Assembly (NCBI GenBank): GCA_965246995.1
Contig: OZ252008.1
Location: 4,402,001 to 4,466,000 of the forward strand
Origin: VXRJ01 sp965246995
GTDB taxonomy: Bacteria > Acidobacteriota > Vicinamibacteria > Vicinamibacterales > UBA8438
DNA length: 64,000 nt
Direction of reading: 5' to 3'
The position numbers and the translations under genes are program-made. Positions 34,208 to 42,541 of this stretch are shown in pieces. The notes under the pieces are model-generated. The model saw only the letters and a program-made list of their open reading frames with translations. It had not been told where the DNA came from and searched no databases. Positions within the stretch are counted from its first letter, which is position 1; each line of letters starts with the position of its first letter.

Positions 34208-35589
34208 CAGTTGTTGTTCGTCTGAAGCGCCCGCTCCTGCGTCCGACGGTCGAACTCCTCCTCCGACATGTGGAAGAAGCTCATCCAGCCGAAGCTCATG
34301 TCGTCGATGGAACGGTTACCGAAGCCGACCCAGTTCTTCGGGTCGGGGTTGTAACGGTTGGTCGCCGTGTTGTTGTGCCAGCCGATGACGTGGAGGATGG
34401 TGCCGGCCGGCAACAGCGGCGCCTCATGGTCGGCGTAGTTGTAGACGATGTGCCAGCCGAAGTTGTGCTTCGTGCAGCTCAGCGTCTCGATGGTTCCGTT
34501 CGGCTGGATCGCCTCGACGCACATCCGGTCGCCGCGGATATGCATATGCGGCTGGAATCCGGTCACCTGCGTCGGCTCGGGCAATACGTAGTAGCCGTCG
34601 CTCCGCGCGTTGCTCTCGCCGGCCCGGATGTCGAGCGTGTCGAAGCTGTCCCCGACGTGTCGGGAAATGAGGACCTGGTCCGGCACGTACCCCGGCGGAT
34701 AGAACTGGAAGCCGACGCGCGTCCGGTCCCGGATCTCCTCGCCGACCGCGCTGTAGTGCATGTTGAAGCGAACCTGCGTCCCTGCCTTGATCAGCCGGCC
34801 GGTCCCCTCCGGGAAGATGTCGCCGTTCTTCCCCATCGCGTACTCGTTCAGGAAGCCGCCCCCTTCTTCACCGTCCTCCTCCTCCCAGGTCATGGAGGTA
34901 GCGACGTGGTGCACCACCCGGTAGGCGTCCGGCGATGGCTTGGTCTCGACCGCCTTGATGTAGCGATCCTCGGTCAGCCGGGAGTCGGCCCAGATGTCGA
35001 GCCAGCGGTCGGCGTCGACCGCGCCAACGACCACTTCCTCCGGCAACTCGACGATCCACTCCGGCGTTCCAATCCGCCACTCGTCGAGGTCCGCGAGTTC
35101 AGCCGGCGGTGGCGCGTCTGCGGGGTTGCCGCGCGGCGCACCCGCGTCTACCCAGCGGCCGATCATGGCGATCTCGTCGTCGGAAAGCGACGGATCTTCC
35201 TTGAAGGCCCGGACACCGACGTTCCGCTCGATGAACCAGGGCGGCATCTCTCGTTGCGCGGTCTTGTCGCGGATAGCGCGCGCCCAGGGGCGCACATCTT
35301 CATAGGTCAGCAACGACATCGGCGCGACCGATCCTGGCCGGTGACACTGCTGGCAGGCGCGCTGCAGAACCGGCAGCACGTCCTGGGTAAAGGTCGGCCC
35401 GGCCGGCGCCTGCGCCCCTTCGGCTACCGCAACGGCGACGACAAACATCGCCACCACCGCCACGATGACAATGAGCCAGGCGATCTGCACCGCCATGGCC
35501 AGCATCAACCCGCCGATGGCCAGTTTCCGGAGCCCCCGTTCGACGACGCCGAACGTGCGAGCGGCAAAACTGCAGCAAATGGGGTTCAT
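34207..35589 (-). CDS. Cytochrome c with copper type II monooxygenase-like domain
   Basis: 460 residues. One transmembrane segment at about 28-55 anchors the protein. A c-type haem motif CQQCH is at 79-83 with APMSLL downstream as possible Met ligand. The C-terminal 280 residues carry His pairs typical of the ascorbate-dependent copper monooxygenase (PHM-like) fold: VVHHVATSM, FNMHYSA, GFQPHMHIRGDRM and IGWHNNT. A natural reading is a membrane-bound monooxygenase with electrons delivered through its own haem (inference). Many homologues are misnamed. Coupled downstream to the gene at 33356; upstream lies the MBL gene, separated by the palindrome at 35639. Confidence 0.8.
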   Translation of the reverse strand: MNPICCSFAARTFGVVERGLRKLAIGGLMLAMAVQIAWLIVIVAVVAMFVVAVAVAEGAQAPAGPTFTQDVLPVLQRACQQCHRPGSVAPMSLLTYEDVRPWARAIRDKTAQREMPPWFIERNVGVRAFKEDPSLSDDEIAMIGRWVDAGAPRGNPADAPPPAELADLDEWRIGTPEWIVELPEEVVVGAVDADRWLDIWADSRLTEDRYIKAVETKPSPDAYRVVHHVATSMTWEEEDGEEGGGFLNEYAMGKNGDIFPEGTGRLIKAGTQVRFNMHYSAVGEEIRDRTRVGFQFYPPGYVPDQVLISRHVGDSFDTLDIRAGESNARSDGYYVLPEPTQVTGFQPHMHIRGDRMCVEAIQPNGTIETLSCTKHNFGWHIVYNYADHEAPLLPAGTILHVIGWHNNTATNRYNPDPKNWVGFGNRSIDDMSFGWMSFFHMSEEEFDRRTQERALQTNNN

Positions 35590-35638
35590 CGTTCAGCCTT
35601 CCTCTCCGCGTCCCGAAACGGCTATCTCAGACTACAGA

Positions 35639-35665
35639 GGAGCCCGTGGTGAAACCACGGACTCC
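35639..35665. repeat. Palindromic repeat at the MBL gene stop codon
   Basis: GGAGCCCGTGGT, a GAA loop and ACCACGGACTCC form a 12-bp stem with one mismatch. Together with the following bases (CTAG) it provides the TAG stop of the MBL gene on the minus strand. It shares the core GAGCCCGTGGTGAAACC with the repeats at 1695 and 59629. No T-tract follows, so it is not a classic terminator. Confidence 0.7.
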
Positions 35666-36573
35666 TAGTTCTCGGACACCTCATCGTAGAAGAGCTGAAG
35701 CGCCATGTCGCTCAACGGCCAGTCGAGGTCGTCCGTCTGTATGCGGCCCGGCACGTCGTCCCGGCTGACACCGCCGTCGACCGCCTCGCGCATCCGGTCC
35801 TGGAGCGTCTGCATCCGGTCACGGAAGATGCGCACCTCGTCCTTGGTCAGGACCGGGCCGTGGCCCGGGATGGCCGTGTCGAAATCGAGTTCGAGCACGC
35901 CGTCGAGCGTTCCCGTCCAGGCGAGTCCGCTGCCCCCGTTTCCATAATCCATGAATGGCGAGAGCGTGCTGCCGTCGGAACGCTGCCCCCAGATGAACAG
36001 GTCGCCGGTGTGGACGGTGCGCAGGTCAGGGAAATAGATGACGGCATCGCCGTTCGTGTGACCGCGGCCGAAGTAGTGCGCCTGCACCTCGACCCCGCCG
36101 ATGAAGACGGACGTCTCGTCGCTGAAAACGACGCGCGGCGCGCCCGGCTGGTTGTTCCGGACCATGTTGCCGCGCGCGTTCTTGTGGGAGATCACTTCGC
36201 TCGCCGCCATGAAGTCGGCGTTGCTCCCGGCGTGGTCGCCATGGTGGTGCGTGTCAAGCACGTACCGGATCGGGAGCGACGTCACCTTGCGCACCTCGGT
36301 CGTGATCATCTCGTAGCTGTACGGGAACTTGTTGTCCACGAGGATGACGCCGTCGTTCGTGACGCGGACCGCGACGTTGCCGCCGGTGACGCCGCCGTCC
36401 AGGCCCGGGATGACGTACAGACCGTTCTTCCCCGGCACCGGCCGGATCGCGGTCAGTTCCGCGAGGCGTTCGGGCGTGATCTCCTGCTGTGCCGCCGGAC
36501 TTTCGGCGGCCACCGCGGCATAGGCCGCCAAGGCTCCCACGAACAACGCCGCCATCAGTCTCGGTCTTTGCAT
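35665..36573 (-). CDS. Exported MBL-fold metallo-hydrolase, 3
   Basis: 302 residues, signal peptide to about residue 28 (AVAAESPAAQQ). Motifs: DTHHHGDHAG (H-x-H-x-D-H), GRGHTNGD, TVHTGDLF and AIPGHGPVLT. It is closest in layout to the MBL protein at 12728. Its TAG stop is contributed by the palindromic repeat at 35639-35665. Substrate unknown. Confidence 0.92.
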   Translation of the reverse strand: MQRPRLMAALFVGALAAYAAVAAESPAAQQEITPERLAELTAIRPVPGKNGLYVIPGLDGGVTGGNVAVRVTNDGVILVDNKFPYSYEMITTEVRKVTSLPIRYVLDTHHHGDHAGSNADFMAASEVISHKNARGNMVRNNQPGAPRVVFSDETSVFIGGVEVQAHYFGRGHTNGDAVIYFPDLRTVHTGDLFIWGQRSDGSTLSPFMDYGNGGSGLAWTGTLDGVLELDFDTAIPGHGPVLTKDEVRIFRDRMQTLQDRMREAVDGGVSRDDVPGRIQTDDLDWPLSDMALQLFYDEVSEN

Positions 36574-36594
36574 CAGGGTTCTCCCGCCACCCTA

Positions 36595-37380
36595 TTATGC
36601 GTCATCGTCCTCGATTCCCGCCTTCGTTTCGGCTACCACCAGATCGACGACCGACCGCAGAGCTTCCTCGTCGGAATCTCCCTCCAGGCGGCGCAGCCGG
36701 AAGTGATCAAGTTGCCGGTCGGCCCCGGAGCCGTCGCGAATAATCGTCAAGGCGTGGCGCACCTCATCCTCGCAGTCGAGGGCGCGGGCGTCATGCATCA
36801 GCTCCGCGACGAATTCCACCGCATAGTCGGCGATATCGATCCGTCCGGCCCGGGTCGGGTGGCCAAAGAATGCGAGCACGCCGCAGCGCTGCGCGAGCCA
36901 GCGGTTCTCCGCGATGATCTCCGTCGGCGGCTCCGGCAGAACTTCCCGGCGCGCCCATGGCGCAGCAGGCGGCGGACCAGCGAGGCGTACATCGCTGCGA
37001 TGCAAATCGCGTCCTCGATCCGCGGACAGATGTCGCAGATGCGCACGTCGATCGTGGGGAAGTTGGGCGACGGACGAATATCCCACCACAGCTCGCTGCC
37101 ATCCCTGATGAACTGCGCACGGCGGTAGTCCTCGACCAGTCGGTCGTACTCGGAGACCGAGCGGCGGGGACCCGGCAGACTCGTGCGCGGCAGGGCGCCC
37201 ATCATGTTGAGCCGGTACGACTTGAACCCGGTAGTGCGGCCCGCGGTTCCGTTCGCAGGCCTCGAAGATGGCGGGATCCGGATCCGTCAGAAGGTCGCGC
37301 GTCTCGGGATCGATGAGAAAGAACTCTTCCTCGATACCGAGCGTTACCGTCAGATCTCCGACGGCGCCGGCCGTCGTCAC
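36595..37380 (-). pseudogene. Decayed carboxylate-amine ligase (GCS2/YbdK-type)
   Basis: Similarity to glutamate-cysteine ligase GCS2 (PF04107) is split over two frames. Frame A gives the N-terminus (TLGIEEEFFLIDPETRDLL). Near 37240 similarity jumps to another frame (TGFKSYRLN, GALPRTSLPG, ELWWDIRPSPNFPTIDVR, DICPRIEDAI), then near 36930 returns to frame A (IIAENRWLAQRCGVLAFFG to the end). Between the first two pieces about 110-150 codons of a usual ~370-residue enzyme are missing, including the region of the HxHxG-type motif. Two frame breaks and an internal deletion make a working product very unlikely. Frame A alone stays open and would be mistaken for a 261-residue gene. Confidence 0.85.
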
Positions 37381-37434
37381 GCCTGATTCCTCCGGGGGTG
37401 AAGTGCGCCGAATGCCGGTGCGGTAACCCGCCGA

Positions 37435-37908
37435 CTAGTCGCCAGCCGGCTGAAGCTCGACGGCGGAGGCGAGAAAACTAACCTCGGTGGCCGTACCGTC
37501 CGGATTGCGCGTCAGGGAAACCCCTTCTTCGATCAGGTGATCGGCCTGTCGCTTCGAAAAGACGTTCGTCTCGAACACCCCTTCGATGCGTGCCGCATGG
37601 CCGGACGAGTCGGTCGGCACGAAGAAGGCATAGTCCTTGAACGTGACGCGGAGGCCCCGCGGCGCGCCATCCTGCACCAGCTCCATCCAGCACCCCTTGG
37701 CCTGGCACACGCGGTGAACCGATCCCTCCAGGATCACGCTGGTGTCCAGATACGCATGGATGGTGCTGAGCGCGTCGGCCAAGTCCACAACCGGGGAATT
37801 CCCGATCGCGTCCCCGCGGGTGATCAGCGATTCCTGCGCTCCCGCCGTGCCGGCGAAACCAAAGGCGACAAGCGCAAACACGATCAAGGTGCAACTGTAC
37901 TGGCGCAT
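37435..37908 (-). CDS. DUF4920 domain protein, exported
   Basis: 157 residues. Signal peptide (RQYSCTLIVFALVAFGFAGTAGAQ), then a DUF4920-like domain: VILEGSVHRVCQAKGCWMELV with the family CxxKGCWM, LRVTFKDYAFFVPTDSSG and AARIEGVFE. The family is uncharacterised; the two cysteines may bind metal or form a disulfide. ATG 37908 starts the signal peptide; an alternative ATG at 37941 has a stronger ribosome site (GGGAGGGG) but overlaps the TGATATCA palindrome. Divergent from the methyltransferase gene. Confidence 0.8.
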   Translation of the reverse strand: MRQYSCTLIVFALVAFGFAGTAGAQESLITRGDAIGNSPVVDLADALSTIHAYLDTSVILEGSVHRVCQAKGCWMELVQDGAPRGLRVTFKDYAFFVPTDSSGHAARIEGVFETNVFSKRQADHLIEEGVSLTRNPDGTATEVSFLASAVELQPAGD

Positions 37909-37939
37909 CACGAACCCCCTGTCGCTAACGGTGGCGAGC

Positions 37940-37949
37940 ATGATATCAC
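37940..37949. promoter_or_regulatory. ATGATATCAC palindrome in the DUF4920 / methyltransferase divergent promoter
   Basis: TGATATCA at 37941-37948 is the same perfect 8-bp palindrome found at 21828, 21852 and 27536. It lies in the 63-bp gap between two divergent genes, where it could control either or both. It stands alone, with no second phased box. No RHH gene is adjacent, so an effect would be in trans (inference). Confidence 0.45.
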
Positions 37950-37971
37950 CCCTCCCGAAATATGCTGCAAC

Positions 37972-38946
37972 ATGCTCATGCGCCTGATCGCGTTCGTCGT
38001 GTTCGTCGTCCTCCAGGTCCTCTTCCTTCCACTGCTGGTGCTGGGGGTCCTGATGGTCACGTACCGGCAGATGATCGTCAGCCGACGATTGGGCAGCTCG
38101 CAGACCGCCATCGAGATCTTCAACGGGCGTTGGACCATGGACTGGTTCGGCATGCGTCAGGACCCGGCGACGGTGCAACTCGCCTCTGTCCTGCCCAATA
38201 CGTCAGTCCTGGGGTTGCGGCTTGTCCTGCTCCCGCTGTGGGTCAAGTACAAGTTGAGCGGCACCTGCTTCGGGTATCCCTGCCTGCCGCCGCCGGACGG
38301 GGCCGAGAACATCGCCAACTTTGTCATCGCCCGGACGCTCTACTTCGACCGGATACTCGAGCGGGCTCTGCCCGACGTCGAGCAGTTTGTGCTGCTGGGG
38401 GCCGGGTACGACACCCGAGCCTACGGCCCGCTCGTGCCGGACGGGGTGGCCTGCTTCGAGGTGGATCATCCGAGGGTCCAGGAACTGAAGCGGTCCAACC
38501 TGCGCGATGCGGGGATCGAGGCGCGGGGCGTCACATTCGTTCCGGTGGACTTCAGCCGGGACGATGCTTTCGAGAAGCTCGCCGCGAGCGGCTACGACCC
38601 GAGAAGGAAGACGGCGTTTCTCTGGGAGGGCGTGACGCTCTACCTGAGCGAGGACAACGTGCGGAAGACGCTGCGGGGCGTTCGCGAGCACGCCGCGCCG
38701 GGCAGCGTGCTGGTGGCGGACGTCTACGGGGAGCGGTTCTTGCGACTGGGCCGCGGGAAGGCTGCCAAGAAAACCCTCGATTACACGGACGAAGGGCTCG
38801 CCTTTGGCCTGTCTCTCGAGACGGACTGGGAGCAGACCCTGCGCGGTTTTATCGAGAGCGAGAAACTGACCCTGGGCGAGACGTATTTCATGGGCAGGAC
38901 CCACGCCAAGGGACCGTTCATGATCGTGGCCGAGTTCATCACCTAA
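37972..38946 (+). CDS. SAM-dependent methyltransferase (leucine carboxyl methyltransferase family)
   Basis: 324 residues. An N-terminal hydrophobic stretch (LIAFVVFVVLQVLFLPLLVLG) predicts a membrane anchor. The PF04072-type methyltransferase domain follows: ARTLYFDRIL, the SAM-binding LLGAGYDTRAYG, CFEVDHPRVQELK, FVPVDFSRDD and LWEGVTLYLSEDNV. Such enzymes O-methylate carboxyl or small molecules; target unknown. No good ribosome site precedes either ATG (37972 or 37978). Its 3' end overlaps the convergent family gene at 38943 by four bases. Confidence 0.87.
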   Translation: MLMRLIAFVVFVVLQVLFLPLLVLGVLMVTYRQMIVSRRLGSSQTAIEIFNGRWTMDWFGMRQDPATVQLASVLPNTSVLGLRLVLLPLWVKYKLSGTCFGYPCLPPPDGAENIANFVIARTLYFDRILERALPDVEQFVLLGAGYDTRAYGPLVPDGVACFEVDHPRVQELKRSNLRDAGIEARGVTFVPVDFSRDDAFEKLAASGYDPRRKTAFLWEGVTLYLSEDNVRKTLRGVREHAAPGSVLVADVYGERFLRLGRGKAAKKTLDYTDEGLAFGLSLETDWEQTLRGFIESEKLTLGETYFMGRTHAKGPFMIVAEFIT

Positions 38947-39977
38947 CGGCCCGCTGCGAACGGCACCGCCGGCTCTCGAACGCCGGGGTGTCCCGCCTCC
39001 ATCCGCTGCCGCGAGACCAGTGCCGCAGCTTCGACCGCAAGCGGCTCGTTGGCGCGCGCACCGGTGAGGAGGTTCAGCATCCCGTAATTGCCTTCGTGGC
39101 AGGCGTACTCGTAGATCGGGTCCTGATTCTCCCGCCACCGGAACGGAATCGCGACGGTGTACGGCTGCGTGTAGGTAGCCGGGTCCTCCACCGTGAACCG
39201 ATAGTCGATCATCCCCGCGTCGACCCGGGTGAAGCGCTCCACGATCCGCAGCGTATCCCCCGGGCCACGGTGTCCGGTCTGCAGGATGTGCGAGGGCTGG
39301 TAGTCACCACCATCGAGCCGATCGTGGAAGTGAACCGTCTCCACCACCAGGGTGTCTCCCTCCCAGTGCCCGCGCGAATCGCCCAGCCACTGGCGGATCC
39401 GATCCGACGTATGGGGGCGGCCGTCGATCGGAATGATCCGCGTCTCGTGGATCATCTCGATCTGGATGACGACGTGGGTAGGCGTCTGGAGAATCTGGTA
39501 GTTGTTGTTGTACAGGTTGGGAATCATCTGGACCGGCAATGTCCGGGAGATACAGCGCTCCCAACTGTTCCGGTCGAGCCACGAGTCCCCTTCGCCCCGG
39601 CCCTCGCGTGCCTTCTCGCGCGCCACGAGCCGGGCGATCGCTTCCGGCCTCATCAAGATCCGCCCGTCCGGGGGATCGATAATCAGGGAGGGCTGCTCCA
39701 GCAGGCCGCCGGTCTCCGGCCACGCTGCCCCGGTACCGCGTGTCGCGGCAATGACCGGCGCACGGGCGTCGCGGTCACGTTCCCGCTCCGACTCGGTCAA
39801 CTGCTCGAGCGGCGTCGTCGTGGAGTTGTTCCAGAGCCCCTGCAGATCGGGATCGCCCCACGCGGTACGCAGGGGCGCTTCGTCTCCGTTCTGCGCCGCC
39901 AGCGGCGACGCGCACAGCAGCGCGACGGCGCACGCTGCTCCCACACTGCTCATCCTGCGAAATACTGGCCTCGGCAT
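38943..39977 (-). CDS. Secreted uncharacterised protein, GVWDF/CHEGN family, copy 4
   Basis: 344 residues, the most divergent copy. Signal peptide ending about SPLAAQ, PDLQGLWNNSTTTPLEQL in place of GVWDF, LIIDPPDGRIL, ERCISRTLPVQMIPN, YNNNYQILQT, IIPIDGRPHTSD, WEGDTLVVETVHF, ERFTRVDAG and YEYACHEGNYGMLNLLTGAR. Both conserved cysteines are kept. A C-terminal tail of about 25 residues is extra. Tail-to-tail overlap with the methyltransferase gene. The 62-bp gap to the small membrane protein at 40041 holds its promoter. Confidence 0.83.
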   Translation of the reverse strand: MPRPVFRRMSSVGAACAVALLCASPLAAQNGDEAPLRTAWGDPDLQGLWNNSTTTPLEQLTESERERDRDARAPVIAATRGTGAAWPETGGLLEQPSLIIDPPDGRILMRPEAIARLVAREKAREGRGEGDSWLDRNSWERCISRTLPVQMIPNLYNNNYQILQTPTHVVIQIEMIHETRIIPIDGRPHTSDRIRQWLGDSRGHWEGDTLVVETVHFHDRLDGGDYQPSHILQTGHRGPGDTLRIVERFTRVDAGMIDYRFTVEDPATYTQPYTVAIPFRWRENQDPIYEYACHEGNYGMLNLLTGARANEPLAVEAAALVSRQRMEAGHPGVREPAVPFAAGR

Positions 39978-40040
39978 CTGACCTCCTGTGGACGCCTCCG
40001 GGAACCGGCCCGCGCCCTGTGCGTATCCTAATGAGAAACC

Positions 40041-40241
40041 ATGACCAAGTTCCTCCTCTGGTGCATCCTGCTGGTGATCTCCTGGCCGCTCGCCCTCCTG
40101 GCGCTGCTGCTCTACCCGATCGTCTGGCTTCTACTGCTACCGTTCCGGATGATCGGCATTGCGGTCAGCGGCGTGCTGAACTTTGTCGCGGCGGTGATCA
40201 TGTTGCCGGCCCGGCTGCTCGGCGGCCGGCGTGTGGTGTAG
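40041..40241 (+). CDS. Small hydrophobic membrane protein
   Basis: 66 residues, nearly all hydrophobic, with two predicted transmembrane segments (ILLVISWPLALLALLLYPIV and GIAVSGVLNFVAAVIMLPAR) and a basic end (GGRRVV). Unrecognised. It sits between two copies of the GVWDF/CHEGN family, which converge or diverge around it. The start ATG lacks a strong ribosome site, but composition and the clean two-helix pattern favour a true gene. Confidence 0.6.
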   Translation: MTKFLLWCILLVISWPLALLALLLYPIVWLLLLPFRMIGIAVSGVLNFVAAVIMLPARLLGGRRVV

Positions 40242-40260
40242 CCGACCGCGCCGGCAGGGA

Positions 40261-41274
40261 TCAGGGCTGCGTCGCTTCCCGCTCCTCGACCCGCGCGCCG
40301 CGCAGCAGATTCTCCATGCCGTAGTTCCCCTCGTGGCAGGCGTACTCGTAGAGCGGCAGATCGCTGCGATTCATCGGGAGCCGGCCGCTGAACGACCGCG
40401 TGAAGCTGGCCGGATCGTCGACGGTGAACTCGTAGAGCAGCGTGTCGCCATCCACGCGGGTGAACCGCTCTTCCAGGCGCAGCCCTTCGGCCGAGCCCAG
40501 CGCCAGGCTCGTCAGACTGAAGCTGGCCGTCTGGTCGGTGAAATTGCGAGTCTCGATCACCAGCGTGTTCCCCTCCCACCGGCCGCGGGAACTCCCCATC
40601 CACTGGCGGATGCCGTCGGTCAGCTCGGGGCGGCCGTCAAGAGGCACGAATCGCACGTCGTGATTCATCTCGATCAGCAGCGCCACGGCGTTGGGCGTCT
40701 GGAATATCTGCACGTTGTTGTTGTAGCCGCCGGGCAGCAGGGGCGGCCCGGTGCTGAAGCCGAGCAGGCAGCGCTCCGCCAGTCCGCGCTCTTCCGGCCC
40801 CGCCATCCCGAACCCGCCGACGCGGATCCGTACCGGCAGTCCGTCGCCGGCAAGCCGCTCGGCCTCGCGCGCTTCGGCCTCGTCCGTCAGCGGCGGGATC
40901 CGGCCGTCCGATGGATCGACGATGAGCGCCGTCTGCGTCAGCGCCGTCGGGCGGGCTCGGTCCGTCCAGACGGCCTGGCTGTACGCGCCGGGATCCCCGG
41001 GGGGCGCGGCCAGATCCCGGGCCAGGGCGGCCTCGTTCGCCTCCTGCGCCACCGCCGCCGCCTCTTCTACGGTCAGCGTGTCCCGGTCCGCGAGATCCTC
41101 TGGCCGCTCCAGGGGAGTGAACGTCCAGTAGTCCCACACCCCGCCGAGATCGGGATCACCCCACGGCGTGCGCGGAGCGTCCGACGTCTGGGCCAGCGCG
41201 AGGGCCGGGAACAATATCGCCAGCGCGACGATGACCCCCGACCGGAACAACGATTGCATCATGCCTTCCCGCAT
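40261..41274 (-). CDS. Secreted uncharacterised protein, GVWDF/CHEGN family, copy 5
   Basis: 337 residues. Signal peptide (ALAILFPALALAQ), PDLGGVWDYWTFTPLERP, LIVDPSDGRIPPLT, AERCLLGFSTGPPLLPGG, YNNNVQIFQT, FVPLDGRPELTD, WEGNTLVIETRNF, ERFTRVDGDTLLYEF and YEYACHEGNYGMENLLRGAR. Closest to copy 1 at 3082 by the AERCLLGF-GPP block. Both conserved cysteines kept. The ATG at 41274 is followed by a second (MMQSLF); either is possible. Confidence 0.84.
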   Translation of the reverse strand: MREGMMQSLFRSGVIVALAILFPALALAQTSDAPRTPWGDPDLGGVWDYWTFTPLERPEDLADRDTLTVEEAAAVAQEANEAALARDLAAPPGDPGAYSQAVWTDRARPTALTQTALIVDPSDGRIPPLTDEAEAREAERLAGDGLPVRIRVGGFGMAGPEERGLAERCLLGFSTGPPLLPGGYNNNVQIFQTPNAVALLIEMNHDVRFVPLDGRPELTDGIRQWMGSSRGRWEGNTLVIETRNFTDQTASFSLTSLALGSAEGLRLEERFTRVDGDTLLYEFTVDDPASFTRSFSGRLPMNRSDLPLYEYACHEGNYGMENLLRGARVEEREATQP

Positions 41275-41333
41275 CGGTCTCCTCCTTCAGGCAACCGCAC
41301 CCAACCGTGCACCGCCCCGCGAGTATAGTGCGG

Positions 41334-42476
41334 TCAGGAACCCGCTTCTATCAGTTCAATCGCCAGGCCGTCGAGGTCTTCGATCAGGACGGCGCGGATC
41401 TCGCCGAACGGGTAGGGCCCCTCGAGGATCGGGACGCCGAGGGACTCGAGGTGGGCGATCACCGGGTCAAGATCGGGGTAGGCGATCGCGACGTGGTCGA
41501 CCACCTGGCCGCGGGAACGGGTGAGCGGCAGATCGAGCTCCGGGCCGCAGCGGCCGTCGCGGCACTGCCGCGTATACCACGCCCATCCCGCGTTCTCGAG
41601 GCGGACACTCGCAATCGGACGCCGGAGCTGTCCCATCGGCAGGAACGACGCGTAGCTGACGTCGCCGATCTCGACATCGCACGGGTCATACGCCGGGCGC
41701 GGCTCGAGCTCGCCGGTGTCGGCATCGCGCTGCGGCGGCAGAGCCATGCCGAGGGTCTCGACGTACCAGTTCGCGGCGCAGAACGGCTGCTCGTGCCAGA
41801 AGTGGGTGTGGCCGTAGAAGAGGTCTTCCGTCTCTGCGTTCCCGTTGAACTCCACGAGGATCCCGTCCGGATCGACCAGATAGCCGAAGTCCTGGCCGCT
41901 CACTCGGTCGGGCACGGGATTCGCCCCCTCCCGCGCGCGCCGCTCTTCCATTTCCGCCACCGTCAGCAGTTGGTCCCCGAACGGCGCCAGGCCCGAGTGC
42001 GGCACGCCGACCGTATCGTCCGGCCCGGTGAACACCGGCAGGAATCCGAACCGTTCCCCGTCCGGGTCAAGCTCCGTCAGCCGCTCGTACAGCGCCAACC
42101 CGTCCGTGCTTGGCCCGGTCGTCCAGAACGGACTCTGGGGAATCGACTGGCGCCGCTCCGGATCGAAGGCGCCGGGGGGCTGCTCTTCCACTTCCGTGTA
42201 CAGCAGATAGATCCCGTCGGCGGAAAACGCCGGCATCCCGGCCAACGTCGTCCGCTCCCCGGCCGGCCAGAACGTCGACCACCAGTCGAGTGCCCGCTCC
42301 GGATCGACGGAGTTCACGTGAATGTGATGAAACGTGGGCTGTGGCAACGCCGAAGCGACTGTCTCCCGCGCTGGTTGATCTGCCGCTCCGTCCCCCGTAC
42401 TGCTCGGATCGCCAGTGCATCCCCCAACGATGATGACGCCCAACAGTGCAGCCGCCAATCGCACCGGAACCCTCAT
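41334..42476 (-). CDS. VOC (glyoxalase-fold) lipoprotein
   Basis: 380 residues. The signal ends in a lipobox (IIVGGC), so the protein is likely attached to the outer face of a membrane. Two vicinal-oxygen-chelate units are visible: TFHHIHVNSVDPERALDWW to FGYLVDPDGILVEFNG, and AANWYVETLGMAL to VLIEDLDGLAIELIE. His/Glu metal ligands appear in HHIHV, LVEFNG, DHVAIAY and AIELIE. VOC enzymes include glyoxalases, dioxygenases and resistance proteins; substrate unknown. A lipoprotein form is uncommon. Confidence 0.86.
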   Translation of the reverse strand: MRVPVRLAAALLGVIIVGGCTGDPSSTGDGAADQPARETVASALPQPTFHHIHVNSVDPERALDWWSTFWPAGERTTLAGMPAFSADGIYLLYTEVEEQPPGAFDPERRQSIPQSPFWTTGPSTDGLALYERLTELDPDGERFGFLPVFTGPDDTVGVPHSGLAPFGDQLLTVAEMEERRAREGANPVPDRVSGQDFGYLVDPDGILVEFNGNAETEDLFYGHTHFWHEQPFCAANWYVETLGMALPPQRDADTGELEPRPAYDPCDVEIGDVSYASFLPMGQLRRPIASVRLENAGWAWYTRQCRDGRCGPELDLPLTRSRGQVVDHVAIAYPDLDPVIAHLESLGVPILEGPYPFGEIRAVLIEDLDGLAIELIEAGS

Positions 42477-42541
42477 CTATGTCCGTCCTTCATCCGTCCT
42501 TCGCGAAGCGTGGAGAGCGCCTCTCGGGAGTTCCTCGACAG

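Noticed and set aside
35639..35665. Intrinsic terminator of the MBL gene
   Set aside because: The stem is strong, but no T-tract follows in the direction of transcription, and the same sequence occurs at unrelated places as a repeat.
36798..37205. A separate 135-codon gene inside the carboxylate-amine ligase region
   Set aside because: Its product is the middle of the same ligase family in a shifted frame, so it is part of the pseudogene, not a new gene.
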